DNA from: Actinomycetota bacterium
GTDB lineage: Bacteria > Actinomycetota > Acidimicrobiia > Acidimicrobiales > Poriferisodalaceae
Reading direction: 5' to 3'
DNA: 11,235 nucleotides
NCBI GenBank assembly: GCA_013151655.1
Contig: JAADHX010000397.1
Span: forward strand, 1-11,235
Shown: piece by piece, positions 6,672-11,235 of the stretch
Numbering within the stretch: the stretch's first letter is position 1
Layout: every line of letters begins with the position of its first letter
Position numbers and translations under genes: made by a program
The notes under the pieces: generated by a model
What the model was told of the DNA's origin: nothing
The model's database searches: none
What the model saw: the letters and a program-made list of their open reading frames with translations, nothing else

Positions 6672-7925
6672 GTGATCGACGAGCGAGAACTCGGCGAACC
6701 CGACCCGAGTCCGACCGACGACGAAACCAGCGCGTCTGCTGACGGCGAGTCCAGCTGGACGGGCCTTGTTGTGACTCTTGTGTTGTTAGGGATGCTCGGT
6801 GCTTGGTCGCTTCCGCTTCTAGGTGTCGTTTTGGCGATTGTGTTCTTTGTGTTCATGCACGAACTCGGACACTTCGTCACAGCTCGGCTAACGGGCATGA
6901 AGGTCACCGAGTTCTTCATAGGGTTCGGTCCGCGAATCTTCTCTTTCAAGAGGGGTGAGACCGAGTTTGGCCTCAAACCAATCTTGGCTGGCGCCTACGT
7001 CAGAATTATCGGCATGAACAACATCGACGAGGTCGACCCCGCCGACGAGGCCCGGACCTACCGAAGGGCCACCTACCCACGGCGCGTGCTTGTTATAACC
7101 GCCGGTTCGCTGATGCACTTCGCGATGGCGGTCGTCCTGCTGTTCGTGTACTTCGGGTTCATTGGCGAGCCCACGTCAATTGTCAACTGGAGCATTGATG
7201 CGCCGTCGCCAGACAGTGGGGCCGAGGCAGCTGGTCTCGAGGCCGGAGACATCATCTTGTCGATCGATGGCGCCGAGATCGTCACGTTCACTGATCTCCG
7301 AACAACCGTCGAGGTTCGTGGTGGTCAGACGGTCCCGATCGTCATTGACCGCGACGGCGTGGTCGAAACGCTCGTAACCACAATTGGCGAGCGCACTCTT
7401 GAGGGCGAGGAGACTACAGGGTTCCTCGGGGTCGGAATCGCCGATGGCTTTACCCTGGTCAGGACCACCGATTCTGTTCCCGCTGCCGCACAACGGGCCG
7501 TTACCGAACTTCCCACCCAAATTGGTCGCTCGCTTTCGGGGATGGTTCAGATTGCCTCGAACGTTGGCGGGATTGTCGACAACGTTTTCACCGCGCCAGG
7601 CAATCAGGACCAGATCGACCTCGAGACGAGGCCAGTCTCTATCGTCGGGGTGGCCGACATCAGTTCCCGGATTGGGCTCGATGCCATTCTGTTCCTGGCC
7701 ACGTTCAACATCTTTATCGGCGTGTTTAATCTTTTGCCGCTGCTCCCCCTCGACGGTGGGCATCTGGCGGTGGCCACCTACGAACGAATCCGTTCCATCG
7801 GCGGCAAACGCCACCAAGTCGACGTGATGAAGTTGTTGCCGCTCACCTACGCGGTGTTCATGATCTTGGTTCTGTTTGGGCTTGGTGCTTTGTGGCTCGA
7901 CCTGGCCAACCCGATCCAGCTCTAG
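6672..7925 (+). CDS. rseP: RIP zinc metalloprotease (site-2 protease)
   Basis: Site-2 proteases cut substrate proteins inside the membrane. RseP of E. coli cleaves the anti-sigma factor RseA, and Rip1 of mycobacteria cleaves several anti-sigma factors and other membrane proteins. The 417-residue product begins with about 30 acidic polar residues, then a hydrophobic segment (31-62) ending in the zinc site HELGH (63-67). Another membrane segment spans about 138-165. A PDZ domain covers about 178-235 (AAGLEAGDIILSIDG). NLLPLLPLDGGH (353-364) holds the conserved Asp361 zinc ligand, and a last helix lies near 388-411. The GTG start has AGGAG (6663-6667) 4 bases upstream. Substrates cannot be told from the sequence. 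Its place between dxr and ispG is conserved in many actinobacteria. Confidence 0.96.
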   Translation: MIDERELGEPDPSPTDDETSASADGESSWTGLVVTLVLLGMLGAWSLPLLGVVLAIVFFVFMHELGHFVTARLTGMKVTEFFIGFGPRIFSFKRGETEFGLKPILAGAYVRIIGMNNIDEVDPADEARTYRRATYPRRVLVITAGSLMHFAMAVVLLFVYFGFIGEPTSIVNWSIDAPSPDSGAEAAGLEAGDIILSIDGAEIVTFTDLRTTVEVRGGQTVPIVIDRDGVVETLVTTIGERTLEGEETTGFLGVGIADGFTLVRTTDSVPAAAQRAVTELPTQIGRSLSGMVQIASNVGGIVDNVFTAPGNQDQIDLETRPVSIVGVADISSRIGLDAILFLATFNIFIGVFNLLPLLPLDGGHLAVATYERIRSIGGKRHQVDVMKLLPLTYAVFMILVLFGLGALWLDLANPIQL

Positions 7926-7935
7926 AGTCGTTGGC

Positions 7936-9165
7936 GTGTACACCCCAGGCAGGATCGAACGGCGTTCTACTAGTCAGGTGATGGTTGGCGATGTTGCCGT
8001 TGGTGGTGGCTCCGACATCACGGTTCAATCGATGACCACGACCAAGACTGCCGATGTCGATGGCACACTCGCGCAGATCTACGCGCTCGCCGGTGCTGGT
8101 GCAGACATCGTTCGTTGTACTTGTAACGACATGGCGGCAGCCGTTGGCCTCGCCGAGATCATTCCGCGATCGCCAGTTCCGATTGTGGCCGACATCCATT
8201 TTCAATACAAACTTGCGCTGGCGGCCCTTGATGCTGGGGTTCATTGTTTGCGCCTCAACCCTGGCAACATTCGTAAGCCAGAAGCCATCAAAACTGTGGC
8301 CGCTGAGGCTAAGGATCGCGGTGTGCCAATTCGGATCGGTGTTAACGGCGGCAGCCTCGACCCCGACATCGAGCGAAAGTACGGTCTCACAGCGGTGGCT
8401 TTGGTCGAGTCGGCGAAACGCGAACTCGACTACTTCGAACAAGTCGGGTTCGACGACGTAAAGATCTCGGTCAAGGCCAGCGACGTTCGGTTGATGGTCG
8501 AGTCTTATCGGCTCCTGTCCGAGACCGTCGACTATCCGTTACACCTTGGCGTCACCGAAGCCGGTCCTCCACCTGCGGGTATCCTGAAGGCAACTGCTGG
8601 GATAGCTACCCTTCTGAACGAGGGCATCGGCGACACTATTCGCTACAGCCTCACCGCCGATCCGGTCACCGAAGCCAAAGCCGGCCGCCAGTTGCTCGAG
8701 GCCCTTGGCCTACGCGAACGAACCGGGCTCGATCTGATTGCCTGTCCGTCGTGTGGCCGCGCTGAGGTAGATGTGATCAAGGTAGCCGCCGATGCTCAAG
8801 CTGCGCTCGAAGATCTTGGCCTCGCCGTGCAGGTTGCGGTGATGGGCTGCGTAGTCAATGGGCCCGGTGAGGCCAAGGGTGCCGATCTCGGAATTGCCGC
8901 CGGACGCAAACGTGGGCATCTATTCGTTCGCGGCGAAGTCGTGAAGGTCGTGCCCGAGGACGAGATGGTCGATGCGCTAGTGGAGTGGGCCAAAAAGATC
9001 TCCGCCGAGGGCATCGATGTTGCTCTTGCCGATAAGGACGAGGGTGCCGCAGCTATGGCAGAGGCTGATCGTCGGGCGGTCATCGACGACCAAGGCGACG
9101 ACGTGAACAACTCGGCACAACTCGTCGAGCTGATTCGCAAGCGCGCGCAGAGGCCGAGCCTGTAG
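7936..9165 (+). CDS. ispG: 4-hydroxy-3-methylbut-2-en-1-yl diphosphate synthase
   Basis: IspG (GcpE) converts methylerythritol cyclodiphosphate to HMBPP, the penultimate MEP pathway step, using a [4Fe-4S] cluster and flavodoxin or ferredoxin electrons. The 409-residue product has RRSTSQVMVGDVAVGGG near the N-terminus, then VQSMTTTKTADVDGTL, the TIM-barrel with VADIHFQYKLAL and LRLNPGNI, and the cluster ligands CPSC (Cys270, Cys273), Cys305 and Glu312 in GCVVNGPGE. These ligand numbers equal those I recall for E. coli IspG. The frame is open upstream into rseP, but GTG at 7936 lies 10 bases after the rseP stop and gives a family-like N-terminus; the ribosome binding site is weak. Residues beyond about 365 form a lineage-type tail rich in Ala, Asp and Glu. 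Confidence 0.97.
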   Translation: MYTPGRIERRSTSQVMVGDVAVGGGSDITVQSMTTTKTADVDGTLAQIYALAGAGADIVRCTCNDMAAAVGLAEIIPRSPVPIVADIHFQYKLALAALDAGVHCLRLNPGNIRKPEAIKTVAAEAKDRGVPIRIGVNGGSLDPDIERKYGLTAVALVESAKRELDYFEQVGFDDVKISVKASDVRLMVESYRLLSETVDYPLHLGVTEAGPPPAGILKATAGIATLLNEGIGDTIRYSLTADPVTEAKAGRQLLEALGLRERTGLDLIACPSCGRAEVDVIKVAADAQAALEDLGLAVQVAVMGCVVNGPGEAKGADLGIAAGRKRGHLFVRGEVVKVVPEDEMVDALVEWAKKISAEGIDVALADKDEGAAAMAEADRRAVIDDQGDDVNNSAQLVELIRKRAQRPSL

Positions 9166-9196
9166 CCGAGGCACCACTAGTCGGAGCAGCCCTAGC

Positions 9197-9257
9197 GGCC
9201 CGGTGAGCGCAGCGAACCAAGAGCCGAAGGTAGTCCCGGACAGACATCCACCGGGCC
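9197..9257 (+). terminator. Inverted repeat after ispG, possible terminator or structured RNA
   Basis: GGCCCGGTG (9197-9205) and CACCGGGCC (9249-9257) form a perfect 9-bp stem 32 bases after the ispG stop. The enclosed 43 bases are long for an intrinsic terminator, and no T-run follows. CCCGG (9235-9239) can pair instead with CCGGG (9251-9255) as a shorter alternative hairpin. It could act as a U-less terminator, an mRNA 3'-end stabiliser or a small structured RNA. Confidence 0.35.
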
Positions 9258-9305
9258 TACTCGCTTACAAATGACGCTTCGCACCCCTCATCATCGCTGG
9301 TATCG

Positions 9306-9335
9306 TTGTGGGCTCTGCAGCGTTTGTCCTACGAT
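9306..9335 (+). promoter_or_regulatory. Candidate promoter of the rimP-nusA operon
   Basis: TTGTGG (9306-9311) and TACGAT (9330-9335) are separated by 18 bases and resemble housekeeping-sigma -35 and -10 elements (TTG start, TANNNT). Transcription would start near 9342, leaving a leader of about 160 bases before rimP. The position between ispG and rimP fits the start of a new unit. Confidence 0.35.
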
Positions 9336-9363
9336 CGGCGCAGCTGGTTACGAATACGGGTGC

Positions 9364-9380
9364 TCCGACGCTTTGTCGGA
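9364..9380 (+). other. Leader hairpin 1 upstream of rimP
   Basis: TCCGAC (9364-9369) pairs with GTCGGA (9375-9380) around a 5-base loop. Its 3' arm contains the GGA that would be the only ribosome binding site for the mini-ORF starting at 9385. Confidence 0.4.
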
Positions 9381-9384
9381 CCAT

Positions 9385-9420
9385 ATGCCCACCGGTTTGC
9401 GCCGAATCCTCAACAGTTGA
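9385..9420 (+). CDS. Possible 11-residue leader peptide
   Basis: ATG at 9385 opens an 11-codon frame, MPTGLRRILNS, ending at TGA 9418-9420. The stop codon lies in the 5' arm of leader hairpin 2, so a ribosome finishing this ORF would block that hairpin, the geometry expected of a translation-sensing leader. The ribosome binding site is weak (GGA at 9378-9380) and masked in hairpin 1. So short an ORF can easily occur by chance. Confidence 0.15.
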   Translation: MPTGLRRILNS

Positions 9421-9449
9421 TGTCCCTTGCGGGGTGAGTTCTCAACTGT
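9413..9449 (+). other. Leader hairpin 2 upstream of rimP
   Basis: ACAGTTGA (9413-9420) pairs with TCAACTGT (9442-9449) over 8 bp. The 21-base loop contains a further CCC-TTGC-GGG mini-stem (9424-9433). No T-run follows, and a GGAGG lies just downstream (9450-9454). It probably belongs to a structured 5' leader of rimP-nusA. Confidence 0.45.
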
Positions 9450-9502
9450 GGAGGCGACGTCGTCGAGCCGGTGGTACGAGCGCGAATGGAGGAAGTTTCA
9501 CC

Positions 9503-10072
9503 ATGGACACTGACCACGTTGCCGACATGGCTGATCCCCTTGCCCGTTCGGCTGGCCTCGAGGTCTATGACGTCGAACTTCACGGCAACGTGCTCCGTGT
9601 CAGTTTGGTGGGGCAGAATTTGTCCAGTCCAGACGTCGACGCACTCGAATTGGTGTCTCGTTCCCTCGCTCTCGAGCTCGACGAGGCTCAGTTTGGGGGC
9701 GGAGCGTACGTGCTTGAGCTTTCGAGCCCTGGGCTAGAACGCAGTCTTCGCACCGAGCGTCACTTCGAGACCGCAGTGGGCGAGTTTGTCACTGTGACTA
9801 CTGCTCCAGGGCCAGAGGGCCGACTGCGGGTGCGGGGCGAACTCGAGGCACTTTGTGACGGTCGCATCACCATCGTCGATCAACAACTCGGGGCCACCGA
9901 GATCGCAATAGGCGATATCGAGAAGGCTCGAACCATCTTTGAGTGGGGCCCAGCAGCCAAGCCAGGCAAGAAAAACCCGGACAAACGCAAGGCCAAGGCC
10001 GCGGCCACAAACGGCGCGGCAAAATCATCGACGGGCAACCGTTCCACCACCGACAACGAGGCAAGCCCATGA
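9503..10072 (+). CDS. rimP: Ribosome maturation factor RimP
   Basis: RimP helps assemble the 30S subunit, acting before S12 joins. The 189-residue product has the N-terminal alpha/beta domain (MADPLARSAGLEVYDVEL at about 9-26, then VLRVSLVG), the family signature SSPGLERSLR (74-83), and the C-terminal SH3-like domain up to about residue 150. A Lys/Ala/Thr-rich tail follows. ATG at 9503 is preceded by GGAGG (9488-9492), 10 bases away, and gives the expected N-terminus; codons further upstream do not look like RimP. The stop overlaps the nusA start as ATGA, and rimP-nusA is a conserved pair. Confidence 0.95.
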   Translation: MDTDHVADMADPLARSAGLEVYDVELHGNVLRVSLVGQNLSSPDVDALELVSRSLALELDEAQFGGGAYVLELSSPGLERSLRTERHFETAVGEFVTVTTAPGPEGRLRVRGELEALCDGRITIVDQQLGATEIAIGDIEKARTIFEWGPAAKPGKKNPDKRKAKAAATNGAAKSSTGNRSTTDNEASP

Positions 10073-11235
10073 GCTCACCAGACATGATGGAGGCGCTTCA
10101 GGCGCTAGCGGCCGAGCGCGGTATTAGCACCGATATCTTGCTTGAGGCCGTAGCCAACGGGCTCGAGTCGGCCTACAAGCGGATGCCAGAGTCGGCCGAC
10201 GATGCCTATGTCGTCATAGATGAGACATTCGATATTCGGGTAATCGCTCAGGAGATCGACGAAGAGGGCGAGGTCGTGCGAGAGTGGGACGACACCCCGG
10301 AGAACTTTGGGCGAATCGCGGCCCAGACTGCGCGTCAGGTACTGACGCAACGTATTCGCGAAGTCGAACGAGATCAGAAATACGCCGAGTACGCCGGGCG
10401 CGAAGGCGACATTGTCACCGGCATCATCCAGCAGTCGGACTCGCGTTACACACTCCTCGACCTTGGTCGAGTCGAGGCGTTGTTGCCGCAGTCAGAGCAA
10501 GTTTCCTATGAGCGTCCCGAACCGAACAGCAGGCTCAAGGCCTACATTGTCGAGGTACGCAAGACAGCGAAGGGTCCCCAGATTGTTGTTTCTCGTACCC
10601 ACCCAGGGCTAATTCGAGAACTATTCAAGCTTGAGGTACCCGAGATCGCCGATGGCACCGTCGAAATCAAGGCTTGTGCGCGCGAACCTGGACATCGCAC
10701 CAAGATCGCAGTGTGGTCACATGACCAGAACGTAGATCCTGTTGGTGCTTGTGTTGGCGCCCGTGGTGCTCGCGTACGCCAAGTTGTGAACGAACTTCGC
10801 GGCGAGAAGATCGACATCATCCCGTTCTCCGATGTGTCGCATGACCTGGTCGCTAAGGCGCTTTCGCCGGCCAAGGTCAAAGAGGTTCGCTTTCACGAGG
10901 ACGAGGGCACCGCTGAGGTCATTGTCCCAGACCATCAGCTCTCGCTCGCTATTGGTCGAGAGGGCCAAAATGCTCGGCTTGCTGCTCGCCTCACCGGCTG
11001 GCGCATCGACATTAAGAGCGAGACTCAGCTTGCCGACGAAGAGGCCGGTTACGGCGGCGAAGAGTGGGCCGAAGGCGAGTGGATCACTGATCCTGAGTCA
11101 GGAGAACTTGTGTGGAAACCTGCCGACGGTGGAGATGAGATCCGCGCCGCCGACTATGACAACGAAGCTCCAGACGCGGCGGAGTCGGGGGCAGATGAAG
11201 CTGTTGATGTCGCGGAGTCGGGGGCAGATGAAGCT
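10069..11235 (+). CDS. nusA: Transcription elongation/termination factor NusA, cut by the window end
   Basis: NusA binds RNA polymerase and controls pausing, termination and antitermination, including on rRNA operons. The visible 389 residues contain the RNA-polymerase-binding N-terminal domain (about 1-108, MMEALQALAAERGISTDILLEAV near the start), an S1 domain (about 110-178, REGDIVTGII), and two KH domains. KH1 has the GARG loop (230-233, ACVGARGARVRQVVNEL) and KH2 has GREG (296-299, AIGREGQNARLAARLTGWRIDI). After residue 320 it becomes acidic, with WITDPESGELVWK followed by a repeated AESGADEAVDV unit. The ATG at 10069 overlaps the rimP stop (ATGA), so translation is probably coupled. No stop codon is reached before the edge; the C-terminus and any ylxR/infB neighbours lie outside. 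Confidence 0.96.
   Translation, partial: MSSPDMMEALQALAAERGISTDILLEAVANGLESAYKRMPESADDAYVVIDETFDIRVIAQEIDEEGEVVREWDDTPENFGRIAAQTARQVLTQRIREVERDQKYAEYAGREGDIVTGIIQQSDSRYTLLDLGRVEALLPQSEQVSYERPEPNSRLKAYIVEVRKTAKGPQIVVSRTHPGLIRELFKLEVPEIADGTVEIKACAREPGHRTKIAVWSHDQNVDPVGACVGARGARVRQVVNELRGEKIDIIPFSDVSHDLVAKALSPAKVKEVRFHEDEGTAEVIVPDHQLSLAIGREGQNARLAARLTGWRIDIKSETQLADEEAGYGGEEWAEGEWITDPESGELVWKPADGGDEIRAADYDNEAPDAAESGADEAVDVAESGADEA
11179..11235 (+). repeat. 33-base tandem repeat in the nusA tail
   Basis: A 24-base block at 11179-11202 recurs exactly at 11212-11235, a 33-base period equal to 11 codons (unit AESGADEAVDV). The window ends at the end of the second block, so more copies may follow. 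It is in frame and acidic, like the repeat in the rpsB tail. Confidence 0.85.

Larger units (their letters stand above)
9166..9502. other. 337-base gap between ispG and rimP
   Basis: No conserved protein is encoded here. The rimP frame is open back to GTG at 9308, but those codons give a Cys/Arg-rich stretch not seen in RimP. In order, the gap holds an inverted repeat (9197-9257), a candidate promoter (9306-9335), a short hairpin (9364-9380), an 11-codon ORF (9385-9420) and a second hairpin (9413-9449). It looks like the end of one transcription unit and the leader of the next. Many actinobacterial genomes have proS at this place; it is absent here. Confidence 0.6.

Noticed and set aside
7176..7943. 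255-residue - strand ORF opposite rseP
   Set aside because: It lies fully antisense to the clearly identified RseP coding sequence, and its product has no recognisable features.
9166..9502. tRNA gene or IS remnant in the ispG-rimP gap
   Set aside because: No T-arm consensus, no cloverleaf, no terminal inverted repeats with target duplication and no transposase fragment could be found.
9471..9737. 88-residue + strand ORF overlapping the rimP start in another frame
   Set aside because: Shadow of rimP; the GGAGG at 9450-9454 is too far from its GTG, and the peptide is not conserved-looking.

Overview
The window carries a conserved core-chromosome gene cluster, entirely on the + strand: rpsB, tsf, pyrH, frr, cdsA, dxr, rseP, ispG, rimP and nusA (the last cut by the window edge). 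I see no mobile element, CRISPR array, rRNA or tRNA. The gene order, fairly high G+C content, frequent GTG starts, and acidic or Ala/Glu-rich disordered tails (RpsB, CdsA, RseP, NusA) suggest an actinobacterium. Acidimicrobiia is my best guess, but this is inference and was not tested by a search.

Layout: bases 1-314 are a non-coding leader and upstream region. It ends in two interleaved perfect inverted repeats (242-250 with 276-284; 253-260 with 295-302) that together form an H-type pseudoknot reaching the rpsB ribosome binding site. Next come rpsB and tsf (ribosomal protein S2 and EF-Ts), then pyrH and frr, which overlap by GTGA. A 97-base gap with a bipartite hairpin precedes cdsA, which has an unusual acidic N-terminal extension of about 355 residues. 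Then follow dxr, rseP and ispG. A 337-base gap (9166-9502) holds an inverted repeat, a candidate promoter, a possible 11-codon leader ORF and two hairpins. It is followed by rimP and nusA, which overlap by ATGA.

The genes group by function: translation (S2, EF-Ts, ribosome recycling factor, RimP), transcription elongation and antitermination (NusA), UMP phosphorylation (PyrH), phospholipid synthesis (CdsA), MEP isoprenoid synthesis (Dxr, IspG) and intramembrane proteolysis (RseP). This is a growth-linked housekeeping cluster, with probable separate transcription of rpsB-tsf onward and rimP-nusA onward.

I found no new protein system. The most interesting signals are RNA-level: the pseudoknot in front of rpsB, the structured rimP-nusA leader with its mini-ORF, the frr-cdsA hairpin, and the in-frame coding repeats in the rpsB and nusA tails. 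The extended CdsA is the oddest protein.
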